A DNA stretch of 64,000 nucleotides from contig NZ_LLWC01000008.1 in the NCBI RefSeq assembly GCF_001561995.1, positions 124,001 to 188,000 on the forward strand, written 5' to 3'. This stretch comes from Polycladidibacter hongkongensis (GTDB taxonomy: Bacteria; Pseudomonadota; Alphaproteobacteria; Rhizobiales; Stappiaceae). This document shows positions 37,162 through 46,466 of the stretch, piece after piece; within the stretch, counting starts at the first letter, position 1; each line of letters opens with the position of its first letter. The position numbers and the translations under genes are program-made. Below the pieces are notes generated by a model. That model was not told the DNA's origin. It did no database searches and worked only from the letters and a program-made list of their open reading frames with translations.

Positions 37162-37813
37162 AGACCGTCAACCGCCCCTCATTCAGCTCGAAGCGACGCG
37201 CCTCCACCTGCTCCAGCAAATGCACATCATGTGTTGCGATTAAAACAGAGGTCCCTAGCCGGTTAAGCTCCACAAACAAGCGGAGCAAACGACGCGCCAA
37301 GGGAGGATCCACGTTACCAGTCGGCTCATCCGCCAACAGCACTTCAGGGCGAGTTATCAACGCCCGCGCAATGGCCGCTCTTTGCTTTTCACCGCCAGAA
37401 AGCACCGGCGGCAACACATGCATCTTATCACCAAGACCTACCCATTTAAGCAGATCAATAACATCAGCGCGATAATCTACCTCGGATTTACCAGCCACAC
37501 GATGCGGCAGGGCGACATTCTCGTAGGTCGTTAAGTGATCAAGCAACCGAAAATCTTGAAAAACAACGCCAATTCTACGCCGCATCGCTGGCAGCTGCGA
37601 TTTTGAGACCGCGGCGGTATCCTTCCCAAACACCGAAATTAATCCCCGTGTTGGGCGCAGATTCATAAATAGCAGGCGCAACAAGCTGGTCTTACCGGCG
37701 CCCGAGGGCCCAGTGAGAAACTGAAAGGACTGCGGTTCGATCCGAAACGATACATCCCGCAAGACTTCCGGCCCCATGCCGTATCGCAAACCAACATTTT
37801 CGAACAGGATCAC
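37154..37813 (-). CDS. ftsE: Cell division ATP-binding protein FtsE
   Basis: A 219-residue ABC ATPase from the GTG at 37813, preceded by GGGGGC; the family N terminus VILFENVGLRYG begins here, so the longer frame is rejected. Walker A is GPSGAGKTS, the signature LSGGEKQR, Walker B VLLADEPTGNVD. FtsEX couples ATP to cell-wall hydrolysis at the septum. A CtrA-like box lies 74-88 bp upstream. Confidence 0.95.
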   Translation of the reverse strand: MILFENVGLRYGMGPEVLRDVSFRIEPQSFQFLTGPSGAGKTSLLRLLFMNLRPTRGLISVFGKDTAAVSKSQLPAMRRRIGVVFQDFRLLDHLTTYENVALPHRVAGKSEVDYRADVIDLLKWVGLGDKMHVLPPVLSGGEKQRAAIARALITRPEVLLADEPTGNVDPPLARRLLRLFVELNRLGTSVLIATHDVHLLEQVEARRFELNEGRLTVYG

Positions 37814-37886
37814 ACCATGCCCCCAATAATCGCAGATGCCCCTAACTTTTCGTAGCACCTTATTTCACATGCTAGAAGCAAGTGGA

Positions 37887-37901
37887 TTAAGGATTAATTA
37901 A
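37887..37901. promoter_or_regulatory. CtrA-type binding box upstream of ftsE
   Basis: TTAA-N7-TTAA is present exactly (TTAAGGATTAATTAA), matching the CtrA consensus. It lies about 80 bp ahead of the ftsE start. CtrA controls several division genes in alphaproteobacteria, so direct control of ftsEX is plausible. AT-rich chance matches are possible. Confidence 0.6.
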
Positions 37902-38036
37902 GGCTAATTTCAATTTTATGCACTCTGGTCTTTCTATGCCGTAAGCACACGAGTTTCACAGTCAATGAAGTTTTCCACCCCAAGAAAATCATGGGGGCTG
38001 CATTTTTCCTTTCGATTTGGCTAGAATACGCCGACT

Positions 38037-38056
38037 GATGCTTTGTTCAAAGCATC
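38037..38056. repeat. 20-base palindrome in the zinc-ribbon promoter
   Basis: GATGCTTTG and its reverse complement flank two bases (TT) between 38037 and 38056. The arms are 9 bp. There is no T run, so it is more like an operator than a terminator; the site lies 73 bp before the zinc-ribbon gene start. Confidence 0.5.
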
Positions 38057-38128
38057 CCCGTTTTCCACATAGCTGCGGGCAGAGTGATAGGCCTTAATGA
38101 TCTGCGAATTTGGCATGGTGCGCACCAC

Positions 38129-38956
38129 ATGAAAATCACCTGCAGCAACTGCAAAACCACCTATGCAATCTCAGAGGAAAAGCTCGGCTCGCAAGGTCGC
38201 AAGCTTAAGTGCTCTAAGTGTGGAACTGTCTGGCATGAACCAGCACCACAAAGCCTGCGCGAGATAACAGCGCCGCAAGAACAAGAGCCCGCAAGCCTGA
38301 ATCTGGAAGATGGACAAATTGTCTCATCAAAAAAAGAAGTTGAGAAACAACCGGCTAAACAGAATGAGCCGACGAAAAACAGCTTTGGAGAAGTCCTCCC
38401 AGCTTTTGAGGAGCCTCCACAGCCAGCAAATGAGCAGCAAACGCAGCAACCTGCAGAACAACCTAAAAAGCCGCGCCCGAGCCAAAAGAAAAATTCTCGG
38501 CTCGTCAAATACCCTGCGCGCGCTTTTGGCATGGCACTTTTTGCCCTCGCTGTTTTTATGAGTGTTGGGACCTACACCTACAGAAACACGCTGGTAAAAC
38601 GCTACCCAGAGCTCGCCAGCCTTTACAGATTGGTTGGAATTTCTGTAAACACCCGTGGTCTGGTCTTTAATTCCATTAGAACTTTCCGGGAGTATGAAGA
38701 GGGAAGCACTCTTTTGGTGGTTGAAGGAACCATAGAGAATATTAGCGATGCCGCCGTGGAAGTTCCACCCATTCGCCTAAGCATGCGCGGACAGGACAAC
38801 CGCGAGATAACAGCTTGGACAGCCCAGCCGTTACAAACCCGGCTGACATCTGGCCAGAAAACAAGATTCAGAACCCGCTTGGCCAAACCGTCCGAGATGG
38901 CCACAAGCATTCAATTGCGTTTTACGAAGCGCCTAGAGAAAAGAGCGAAAAACTGA
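38129..38956 (+). CDS. Zinc-ribbon (MJ0042) and DUF3426-like membrane protein
   Basis: A 275-residue protein from the ATG at 38129. The N terminus is an MJ0042-type zinc ribbon with two CxxC pairs (CSNC and CSKC, residues 5-36). A charged Pro/Gln/Glu-rich linker follows. A single membrane helix (FGMALFALAVFMSVGTYTY, about 132-150) leads to a periplasmic domain of about 120 residues with a DUF3426-like pattern (LVVEGTIENISDAAVEVPP). The role is unknown; it may sense zinc or anchor a complex. Stop and hpt start overlap (TGATG). Confidence 0.78.
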   Translation: MKITCSNCKTTYAISEEKLGSQGRKLKCSKCGTVWHEPAPQSLREITAPQEQEPASLNLEDGQIVSSKKEVEKQPAKQNEPTKNSFGEVLPAFEEPPQPANEQQTQQPAEQPKKPRPSQKKNSRLVKYPARAFGMALFALAVFMSVGTYTYRNTLVKRYPELASLYRLVGISVNTRGLVFNSIRTFREYEEGSTLLVVEGTIENISDAAVEVPPIRLSMRGQDNREITAWTAQPLQTRLTSGQKTRFRTRLAKPSEMATSIQLRFTKRLEKRAKN

Positions 38957-39504
38957 TGACCGGAACCCCGGAAATCCGCGTGCTTTATAACGAAGCAGAA
39001 ATCTCCACCCGCGTTGATGCTGTTGCTGAGGCAATCGCTAAGGACAAACCAACCAACCTGCTGGTGGTCGCCATTCTCAAAGGCAGCTTCATGTTTGCCG
39101 CTGATTTGGCCCGCGCCCTCCACAAAGTCGGCGTAGCGCCGGAAATGGAATTTTTACACCTTTCCAGTTATGGAAGTGGCACGGTCTCTTCTGGCGAAGT
39201 CAAAGTACTGCGCGATATCGAAAGCGATGTAGAAGGCCGCGATGTGGTTCTTGTCGATGATATCCTCGAGTCCGGCCGCACGCTGCTTTTCGCCCGCAAT
39301 ATGATTGCCGCACGAGGTGCTAAGTCTGTCCGCGTGGCAGCGCTGCTCGACAAGCCGATGAACCGCGTTGCAGAAATCGATGCCGACTATATCGGCTTTG
39401 ATTGTCCGGATAAATTTGTAGTGGGCTATGGCATGGATATGGGCCATGCGTGGCGCCAACTCCCCTTCATCGGCTACGTGCCGCAAGAAGGGGATGACAC
39501 CTAG
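38956..39504 (+). CDS. hpt: Hypoxanthine phosphoribosyltransferase
   Basis: A 182-residue purine salvage enzyme from the ATG at 38956, overlapping the preceding stop by one base. The PRPP-binding motif is VVLVDDILESGRTL. LKGSFMFAADLARAL and FVVGYGMDM are family-typical. It makes IMP/GMP from hypoxanthine or guanine and PRPP, complementing de novo synthesis by purH. The longer frame upstream lies inside the zinc-ribbon gene and is rejected. Confidence 0.93.
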   Translation: MTGTPEIRVLYNEAEISTRVDAVAEAIAKDKPTNLLVVAILKGSFMFAADLARALHKVGVAPEMEFLHLSSYGSGTVSSGEVKVLRDIESDVEGRDVVLVDDILESGRTLLFARNMIAARGAKSVRVAALLDKPMNRVAEIDADYIGFDCPDKFVVGYGMDMGHAWRQLPFIGYVPQEGDDT

Positions 39505-39513
39505 GGGATTTAA

Positions 39514-39903
39514 ATGGCTCGAGTGCTACTCACAGAGGATGATGACGCCGTCCGCGCATTTGTAAAACGTGCGCTGGAGCTGGATGGTCATCAAGTTACC
39601 GCTGTAGAAGATGGCACAGAGGCCGCACAAACATTGGAGAGCGAACAGGGCGCCTTTGACCTGTTGCTCTCCGATATTATGATGCCGGAAATGGATGGCA
39701 TCGAGCTTGCGCGCCATACAAGCAGCCACTTTCCTGGCCTGCCAATCCTGTTGATGACAGGATACGCAGATCTGCGCGAAGGCTGCGAAGAGTTGCGTGC
39801 CAGCATAATTGACGTGGTATCCAAGCCGTTTTCGCTACATGATATACGCAGTGCTGTCCGCTCTGCCTTAGAGCCTCGCATCTATGCAGCCTCAAACGGC
39901 TAG
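39514..39903 (+). CDS. cpdR: Single-domain response regulator CpdR
   Basis: A 129-residue receiver domain with no output domain. The phospho-acceptor is Asp54 (LLSDIMMPEMDG), the acidic triad is EDDD near residue 8, and the Thr and Lys switch residues are in LLMTGYAD and VVSKPFS. The N-terminal MARVLLTEDDDAVRAFVKRAL is close to Caulobacter CpdR, which, when unphosphorylated, brings ClpXP to the cell pole to degrade CtrA and others. It follows hpt by 9 bp. Other single-domain receivers are possible but this sequence fits CpdR well. Confidence 0.85.
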   Translation: MARVLLTEDDDAVRAFVKRALELDGHQVTAVEDGTEAAQTLESEQGAFDLLLSDIMMPEMDGIELARHTSSHFPGLPILLMTGYADLREGCEELRASIIDVVSKPFSLHDIRSAVRSALEPRIYAASNG

Positions 39904-39954
39904 AGCAAAGCACGACCAGCGTTTTACATTGCGCAAAAGCAACGCGACATTTGC

Positions 39955-42567
39955 TTAAGGACGCCCTTCCAGCAATCTCTCCAAATACTCCAGCTCTAAC
40001 CGTGGCCGCTCACGCTCAGACAAGCGGCGGCGCAGCTCCTGTAAAATGCGTCGGGCGGCCTGCACATCAATCTCGTCTGGAACACGCACTTCATCGCCAA
40101 ACTCGGGGCCCAAGTTGCGCCGCACCCGCCCAAGAGGGTCACGGCTCAGCTGTGAATTGCGCGAAACACCCATTCCATTTCCTTGCTGGGCCATTTGCTC
40201 CATCAGCTGCTGCGCCCCTTGTTGAAGGCTTTGTAGCGCCCGCCCCTGCTGGTTCAGGGCCATGCCAGCACGCTCTTGGCCAAGAGCTTCCTCCGCGCCT
40301 TCCATATGTTCTTGAGCTCCCTGCAACTGCTCGTTTTCAGGCGCTCCCAGGCGGGCCATATTCTCCAACAGCTCTTGCAGGGTAGTCGCCAACTCATCCT
40401 GTTCCTGTTGCAATTCCGAGAGCTCGTTTGCCTCTTCATCAGTAGGAGCCCTCTGCTCATTGTCAGCGCTGGGAGGCTGTTGATTGTTTTTCAACCAGTC
40501 AGGCAAGGTAAAATCCCGCTCCCCCCCTTCATCATGGGGGAAGGTGCGTTCCATCAAGTTTTGCTGCTCTTGAATAACATCACTGAGCTCGTTCAACGCT
40601 CGCATCATTTCCTGCTGCTGTTGATTTGCCGCCGAAGCGCTTTGACTTGGCATATTATCCAGCATTTTTTGCATTTGCGCCAAAAGCTCCCGCGCAGCCT
40701 CGTGGTTGCCCATTTGTGCTAGAGCTTCCATCCGCTCCATCATGGCATCCAATTCTTCAGAGCTCATGCTGTTCATCGCATCAGCTGCCATCGGCGGGCT
40801 CGCCTGCCCCTGTTCGTGCAACTGCTGCGCCAATGCCTGCATATACTCATCCATCGCAGCGCGCAGTTCGTCCATAAGCTCGGCAATCTCCTCGTTGGAC
40901 GCGCCATTTTCCAGTGCTTTTTGCAGGGCCTTTTGCGCAGCGCGAACCGCCTCTTGCGCATTGGCAACCGCCCCGCCATCCAGCAGCAATGCCAACTGCC
41001 ACATACTATCCAGTTGCGCGCGCAATTCCTCGGGGCTTCGCGCCCGTGCAAGCTTTCGATAGGTGTAACGAAATGCCAGATAATGCCCTGCATTATCGAA
41101 GAAGCGTGCAGCACCGGTTAGCAGTGCATCCATCCCGTGCACCACCTCCACATGTCGTCTCGCATCCAGCGCCAAATAGCGACGCTGCTCAACAACGGCG
41201 CGAGCAATTGGGTTGGCAAATTGGCGGGTAGGCAAGCGCACGGTTGCAACCTTGGAAACACCTATCTGCCCCTGCTGATCTTGCGCAGAAAGCACCAGAT
41301 CCACGGCCTCTCCTGCGAACGGATGCGCAGAAAGGTCTTGCAAGGTTTTCGCCTCGCCTACGCGTTTGTCGCTAGCAGGCAATGGCAAAGCAAAGCGCGG
41401 CGCCTCCACAAGGGCAACAGCTCCCTCGTTCTGCGGCCTGTGCAACTTGGTCATTGCGTGAGCAGAGACGACACCAAAATCATCTTTCACATGATAGCGC
41501 AGCTCCCAGCTCCCGGAGAGCTGAGCCTCAGGCTCTTCAAGCAAAGTAATCAGCGGAGCACGATCTTGTTCCACATCAAAAACCCAGATGTGCTTGTCGC
41601 GTCTCGCGTCAACACGCACTTCTATCGATTCATGCAGATCTAGTTTCCAGTTCTGCTCGAGATCTCCAGCAGTATTTTGCGTCTCATGCTCTCGCCAATC
41701 GTCTCCCGAAACACGGCTGTGCAACTCCGTTCGCCTATCCGCACGAACCTGCACAACAAGCTCGCTTCCCTCCGGCACCGTAATCTTACCGCGAACCCCT
41801 CGCAATTGTGCCGCATCCCCGCTGAGGTAAATCGGCGCCAACCCCGTATAGGCGGGCGGTGTAACCCAAGCATCCAGCCGCATCGGAGTAGCAGAACCTT
41901 GAGGCGTATTTGGCAGCCAAGAACCACCGGGGGCGGCCACCAAACCAACCGCCAGCAGCATCACTGCAAGCGTACGCAACGCGTAGGGATCACGGCGATG
42001 CAGATCAAGTTTTAATCCGCCAATTCTTAGTGACGCTAGTTTGCGGCGCACTCTTTCCTGATGCAATTGCCAGAGCTTCGCCGCAGTGGGGTCCAGAACG
42101 CGTGCATCAAGCTGGTCTTCCAGCGCCAACAATGGTCGATGTGAAAGCCCGGAGGCTGCCTCCATCCGCGCCATACCTGCGCCATAACTTGGAAACCGCA
42201 GCGACAACAGCGGCAACGCAGACCAGATACCGGCCAGCCCAACCAAAACAAGCAGGACTATAGATAGCCAGAAGGGCAGCAAAGCCCAAACGCCCAGCAG
42301 AGCGCTGCCAGCATAGGCGCAAATCAACACCAATAATGGAACAGACTCGCAGACAAATTCTTCAAGGAAAGAAATCAGCCGCGCCACGAAAATCTTGCGG
42401 GCAATAGCTCCGCGAAGCCCTTTGGTAAAATAGCGCGAAACCGGCACAGCCTTATCAACCAAGCCACCATCTGCCGAGCCTGCAGCGGAGTTTCCTCTCC
42501 CCCGCTGCACGCCCGTTATCTTCATTAGCTTGGAAAACCACCGCTGTACCAAAGAAACGCTCCACAT
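39955..42567 (-). CDS. TIGR02302 family large coiled-coil membrane protein
   Basis: An 870-residue protein with two N-terminal membrane helices (about 60-115) and a third (about 190-210), then a large periplasmic region. Its C-terminal half (about 560-800) is low-complexity, Gln/Glu/Met/Ala/Leu-rich and probably coiled coil. TIGR02302 is an alphaproteobacteria-specific family (DUF4175) of unknown function. It lies downstream of lysA on the same strand, its usual position in rhizobia. The ATG at 42567 is preferred; 42525 is possible. Confidence 0.88.
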   Translation of the reverse strand: MWSVSLVQRWFSKLMKITGVQRGRGNSAAGSADGGLVDKAVPVSRYFTKGLRGAIARKIFVARLISFLEEFVCESVPLLVLICAYAGSALLGVWALLPFWLSIVLLVLVGLAGIWSALPLLSLRFPSYGAGMARMEAASGLSHRPLLALEDQLDARVLDPTAAKLWQLHQERVRRKLASLRIGGLKLDLHRRDPYALRTLAVMLLAVGLVAAPGGSWLPNTPQGSATPMRLDAWVTPPAYTGLAPIYLSGDAAQLRGVRGKITVPEGSELVVQVRADRRTELHSRVSGDDWREHETQNTAGDLEQNWKLDLHESIEVRVDARRDKHIWVFDVEQDRAPLITLLEEPEAQLSGSWELRYHVKDDFGVVSAHAMTKLHRPQNEGAVALVEAPRFALPLPASDKRVGEAKTLQDLSAHPFAGEAVDLVLSAQDQQGQIGVSKVATVRLPTRQFANPIARAVVEQRRYLALDARRHVEVVHGMDALLTGAARFFDNAGHYLAFRYTYRKLARARSPEELRAQLDSMWQLALLLDGGAVANAQEAVRAAQKALQKALENGASNEEIAELMDELRAAMDEYMQALAQQLHEQGQASPPMAADAMNSMSSEELDAMMERMEALAQMGNHEAARELLAQMQKMLDNMPSQSASAANQQQQEMMRALNELSDVIQEQQNLMERTFPHDEGGERDFTLPDWLKNNQQPPSADNEQRAPTDEEANELSELQQEQDELATTLQELLENMARLGAPENEQLQGAQEHMEGAEEALGQERAGMALNQQGRALQSLQQGAQQLMEQMAQQGNGMGVSRNSQLSRDPLGRVRRNLGPEFGDEVRVPDEIDVQAARRILQELRRRLSERERPRLELEYLERLLEGRP

Positions 42568-42642
42568 TGCTTTAATGCAAAATCTAGAGCGAGAATCCTA
42601 TGGCAACAACCTTGCAAATTCCTAAGCAGCTTGGCTAAAGCC

Positions 42643-43914
42643 TTAGTCGCCTTCCACCCAGTTCGGCACGGTGTCCATACCAATCAGTGCATCATAGTCT
42701 GGTCGCTGGCGGATAATGGCAAAATTCTCACCATCTACCAGCACCTCAGGTACCAGCAAGCGCGTGTTATAAGTGCCAGATTGCGTTGCGCCATATGCCC
42801 CGGCAGAATAGACAACCAACAAGTCGCCTTCATCCACTTTCGGCATCACCCGGTCCTTGGCAAGGTAGTCACCGGTCTCGCAAACCTGTCCCACCACATC
42901 GGCGGTAAAGCTCTCACCGCTCAGCTTGGCTTCTTCAACAACACCGATATCGTGATGCGCTTCGTAAAGCGTTGGGCGAATAAGATCGTTCATCGCCGCA
43001 TCAACGATAACGAAATTCTTTGCCTCACCTTCTTTTACAAAGATCGTCTCGGTAACCAGAATGCCCGCATTACCGGCAATAATCCGGCCCGGCTCAAAAA
43101 TAACCTTGCAGCCGAGCTTGCTCACGTGCTTGCGAACCACTTCGGCGTATGCCTCCGGCGATGGCGCTTCAATGCCACCCCCATAAGGAATACCAAGGCC
43201 GCCACCAACATCCACGTGGGAGATTTCGTGGCCGTCGCTTTGCAATTGCTCAACCAACTCACCAAGGCGGCAAAACGCGCTGTCAAAAGGCTCCAGCTCG
43301 GTGATCTGCGAACCAATATGCATATCAATGCCGGTGACTTTCAGCGCAGGCAACTCCGCCGCACGGGCATATACTTCGCGTGCCCGCTGCCACGGAATAC
43401 CAAACTTGTTTTCCGCCTTGCCTGTCGAGATTTTGGCATGGGTCTTGGCATCAACATCCGGGTTGATGCGCAGCGATACCGGCGCCACTTTACCAAGCTC
43501 TTGCGCAACCTGCGAAAGACGCGCAAGCTCTGGCTCGGATTCCACATTGAAACAAAGAATACCAGCTTCCAACGCATAGCGCATCTCACTGCGCTTTTTA
43601 CCAACGCCAGAAAACACTACTTTTTCAGCGGGAACACCCGCTTTAAGCGCCCGGCGTAATTCACCCTCGCTCACAACATCCATGCCAGCGCCAAGCCGTG
43701 CCAGCACGCGTAAGATCGCCTGATTTGAGTTTGCCTTCATGGCGTAGCAGATCAGGTGGTCAATCTGGCTAAATGCATCGTTGAGCACGGTGTAGTGGCG
43801 CTCGAACGTAGCGCGGGAATAGCAGTAAAACGGCGTTCCAACGGCTGCGGCAACTTCATTCAAAGCCACATCTTCAGCATGAAGCTGGCCATTTTGATAG
43901 GAAAAATGGTGCAA
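42643..43914 (-). CDS. lysA: Diaminopimelate decarboxylase
   Basis: A 423-residue PLP enzyme starting at a TTG (43914) with AGAGGG nine bases upstream; the N terminus after it matches the family. The PLP lysine is in CYAMKANSNQ. The C-terminal catalytic Cys segment is VGQVCETGDYLA. It converts meso-diaminopimelate to lysine. It lies between lptM and the TIGR02302 gene in an operon-like group. Confidence 0.95.
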   Translation of the reverse strand: MHHFSYQNGQLHAEDVALNEVAAAVGTPFYCYSRATFERHYTVLNDAFSQIDHLICYAMKANSNQAILRVLARLGAGMDVVSEGELRRALKAGVPAEKVVFSGVGKKRSEMRYALEAGILCFNVESEPELARLSQVAQELGKVAPVSLRINPDVDAKTHAKISTGKAENKFGIPWQRAREVYARAAELPALKVTGIDMHIGSQITELEPFDSAFCRLGELVEQLQSDGHEISHVDVGGGLGIPYGGGIEAPSPEAYAEVVRKHVSKLGCKVIFEPGRIIAGNAGILVTETIFVKEGEAKNFVIVDAAMNDLIRPTLYEAHHDIGVVEEAKLSGESFTADVVGQVCETGDYLAKDRVMPKVDEGDLLVVYSAGAYGATQSGTYNTRLLVPEVLVDGENFAIIRQRPDYDALIGMDTVPNWVEGD

Positions 43915-43983
43915 GATAAAAACCCTCTGGCAGCCTGCGTTTTTATAGGTGCAGGTCTGTTTGTTTTTGTGTCGCTTTGCGCG

Positions 43984-44259
43984 CTAGATAAGGAAATCAA
44001 GCGGGAAGGAAGATTTCGCGGGCTTGCTTTTACCTGCGATATCCTTGTTCACCTCTTCGCTGTCCGGCAACGCCTCTTGCAGCTGCTCATCCTCAGCTTC
44101 TGGCAAGGGTTGCTCCTGCAACTGCTCCGGCGCCGCAAGCGGTGATGGTTCATATTGCAATGCACCTTTTCGCCCGCAAGCGGCCAGCATCAGCACCACG
44201 CCGAGCACCAAAGCAGGTGTCAAAAACCGTTTTCCCGTTACAGCTTGGTAAACGCCCAT
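43984..44259 (-). CDS. lptM: Small LptM-like lipoprotein
   Basis: A 91-residue lipoprotein from the ATG at 44259. The signal core VLGVVLMLAAC ends in the lipobox LAAC, and the mature start CGRKGALQYEPSP matches LptM/YifL, the small subunit that helps LptD mature. The remainder is acidic, Gln/Glu-rich and probably disordered. It sits between argH and lysA, the standard alphaproteobacterial location. Confidence 0.88.
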   Translation of the reverse strand: MGVYQAVTGKRFLTPALVLGVVLMLAACGRKGALQYEPSPLAAPEQLQEQPLPEAEDEQLQEALPDSEEVNKDIAGKSKPAKSSFPLDFLI

Positions 44260-44326
44260 ATCTAACAAATATCCCGATGTTTGCGCAGCAAAGCAGCAAG
44301 CCAATAAGTGTCGTCAAAGTGGCACA

Positions 44327-44358
44327 GCCCACAGCCCTCTCGCAAGGCACCTGTGGGC
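44327..44358 (-). terminator. Hairpin between argH and lptM
   Basis: An 8-bp perfect stem (GCCCACAG with its complement) encloses a 16-base loop in the 121-bp argH-lptM gap. There is no T run after it on the minus strand, so termination would be weak or it may serve RNA processing. Confidence 0.4.
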
Positions 44359-44380
44359 TCAACCAGAAAAAAAGCGCAAG

Positions 44381-45772
44381 CTAAGCCTGCTCTTTTTCCA
44401 GCTGCCGCAACCAGCGGCGCGATTGCTTGCGTACATTCACCGGCGAAGTACCGCCATAACTCACGCGGCTGCGCACGGATTTATCGACAGACAGCACATT
44501 GTAGACATCAACAGTGATCTGCGGCTCCACACTCTGCATATCTGCAAGGGAAAGCCGGTGCAGCTCCACGTTCCTCTCAACTGCCAGCTTAACAAGAGAA
44601 CCAGTCACGTGGTGGGCATCGCGGAACGGCATGCCCAACACACGCACGCACCAGTCAGCAAGATCAGTCGCGGTCGCATAACCACAACCAGCTGCTTTTT
44701 TCAGCACCTTGGTGTTCGGCTCCAGATCCCGCACCATGCCAGTCATCGCGGCCAACGCCAATGACAGGTTCGGCAAGGCATCAAAAGCCTGCTCTTTATC
44801 TTCCTGCATATCTTTGGAGTAAGTAAGCGGCAAACCCTTCATCATCACCAAAAGTGCATTAAGAGCGCCGTAAATACGCCCGGTCTTCGCACGAATCAGT
44901 TCCGCAGCATCCGGATTTTTCTTCTGCGGCATAATGGAGGAGCCAGTAGAAAACTTGTCCGAGAGCTTGACGAAATTGAACTGTGCCGAGCACCAGATAA
45001 CAATTTCCTCAGCTAAACGAGAAAGGTGCATAGCGCAAATTGACGCATCCGATAGTGCTTCAAGCACAAAATCGCGGTCAGAAACACCATCCAGCGAGTT
45101 CGCCATTGGCCGATCAAACCCCAATGCCTTGGCCGTCATCTCGCGATCAATCGGGAAGGAGGTGCCAGCAAGAGCCGCACTGCCCAGTGGGCATTCATTC
45201 ATCCGCGCACGCGCATCTTTCAGTCGCGAGCGATCGCGCGCGAACATCTCCACATAGGCCAGCATATGGTGGCCAAATGTTACCGGCTGGGCTGATTGCA
45301 AATGCGTAAAGCCGGGCATCACATCCGCCGCATGGGTCTCCGCTTTGGCGCTAAGCACCTGCATCAACTCGCCAAGCTGCACGATAAGATTGTCAACGCT
45401 CTCGCGCACCCAAAGGCGGAAGTCTGTCGCCACTTGGTCATTGCGCGAGCGTGCTGTATGCAAACGCCCCGCCGCCGGGCCAATCAACTCCGCCAGCCGC
45501 GCCTCGATATTCATATGAATATCTTCAAGCGCTCGCGAGAATTTGAACTCGCCTGCCTCGATCTCGGCCAGAATTTTGTCTAGACCACCCTCGATGGTTT
45601 CGGCATCCTGCGCACTGACGATGCCATTGGCAGCAAGCATGCGCACATGGGCTTTTGAACCAGTGATATCCTGCTTATAAAGCTTCTGGTCAAAATCGAT
45701 GGAAGCGTTAATCTCTTCCATGATGGCATCAGGGCCTTCTGCAAACCGGCCGCCCCACATGCGGTTGCTCAT
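44381..45772 (-). CDS. argH: Argininosuccinate lyase
   Basis: A 463-residue enzyme from the ATG at 45772; a GTG at 45784 would add four residues. The superfamily signature [12 protein letters not shown] is present, as are the N-terminal MWGGRFAEG and the catalytic histidine region HTARSRNDQ. It splits argininosuccinate into arginine and fumarate. It is divergent from tlpA by 32 bp. Confidence 0.96.
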   Translation of the reverse strand: MSNRMWGGRFAEGPDAIMEEINASIDFDQKLYKQDITGSKAHVRMLAANGIVSAQDAETIEGGLDKILAEIEAGEFKFSRALEDIHMNIEARLAELIGPAAGRLHTARSRNDQVATDFRLWVRESVDNLIVQLGELMQVLSAKAETHAADVMPGFTHLQSAQPVTFGHHMLAYVEMFARDRSRLKDARARMNECPLGSAALAGTSFPIDREMTAKALGFDRPMANSLDGVSDRDFVLEALSDASICAMHLSRLAEEIVIWCSAQFNFVKLSDKFSTGSSIMPQKKNPDAAELIRAKTGRIYGALNALLVMMKGLPLTYSKDMQEDKEQAFDALPNLSLALAAMTGMVRDLEPNTKVLKKAAGCGYATATDLADWCVRVLGMPFRDAHHVTGSLVKLAVERNVELHRLSLADMQSVEPQITVDVYNVLSVDKSVRSRVSYGGTSPVNVRKQSRRWLRQLEKEQA

Positions 45773-45804
45773 TACGCGCCTCACTTATGAGTTAGGGAAA
45801 TATT

Positions 45805-46464
45805 ATGCTGAATACTTCAAGTAGCGGAAACTCAAAGCGCAGGAAAGGCTTTATTGCCGGATTTGGCGTTATCGGCGCTTTAGCTGCTTCAGTTTTTCTG
45901 CTGAATTGGCAAGGTTCTCTCAACTCAGCACCGTCCTGTACAGCGTCCCATAATGCAGCTGAAGCGATAAAACCGCTCGCCACTGGAGAGGTGGCCGCCC
46001 TCTTACCTGCTCAGCAAAACCTCAATATGGCAGATCTGAGCTTTAAAACCGCAGAAGGAAAGTCAGCCACCCCAGAGGCGCTAATGGGTAAAACTACCCT
46101 GCTCAACCTCTGGGCCACGTGGTGCGCGCCGTGCCGCAAAGAAATGCCGGATCTGGACAAACTCCAACACAAGCTTGGCGGCGACGCCTTCCATGTCCTC
46201 GCGGTTAATGTGGATCGCGGTGACCCTCAAGAAAAACCCGCAGCCTTCCTAAAAGAAATCGACGTCAAGCATCTCGCGCTTTACAATGATAACACCATGC
46301 AGGTTTTCCGTGATCTTCGCGCCAAGGCGAGAGCCCGCGGTTTGCCCGCCACTGTCCTAATCGGCAAGGATGGTTGCGAAATTGGCACCATGTATGGTCC
46401 GGCCAATTGGGCAGCCCCCGAAGCGCTTGCCCTCATAAAAGCTGCGATAAAAGCGCAGGAATAG
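45805..46464 (+). CDS. tlpA: Thiol:disulfide interchange protein TlpA
   Basis: A 219-residue membrane-anchored thioredoxin. One N-terminal helix (about 15-36) precedes a periplasmic domain with the WCAPC site (Cys107, Cys110) and RGLPATVLIG cis-Pro region. A short proline/alanine linker precedes the domain. TlpA reduces copper-chaperone and cytochrome oxidase cysteines in rhizobia. The tlpA-argH divergent order is a rhizobial hallmark. It converges on tesB with a 2-bp gap. Confidence 0.93.
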   Translation: MLNTSSSGNSKRRKGFIAGFGVIGALAASVFLLNWQGSLNSAPSCTASHNAAEAIKPLATGEVAALLPAQQNLNMADLSFKTAEGKSATPEALMGKTTLLNLWATWCAPCRKEMPDLDKLQHKLGGDAFHVLAVNVDRGDPQEKPAAFLKEIDVKHLALYNDNTMQVFRDLRAKARARGLPATVLIGKDGCEIGTMYGPANWAAPEALALIKAAIKAQE

Positions 46465-46466
46465 CT

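Larger units (their letters stand above)
37814..38128. other. Intergenic region between ftsE and the zinc-ribbon gene
   Basis: A 315-bp AT-rich divergent promoter region. It holds the CtrA-type box (37887-37901) and a 20-base palindrome at 38037-38056, both listed separately. No open reading frame of interest lies here. Confidence 0.5.
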
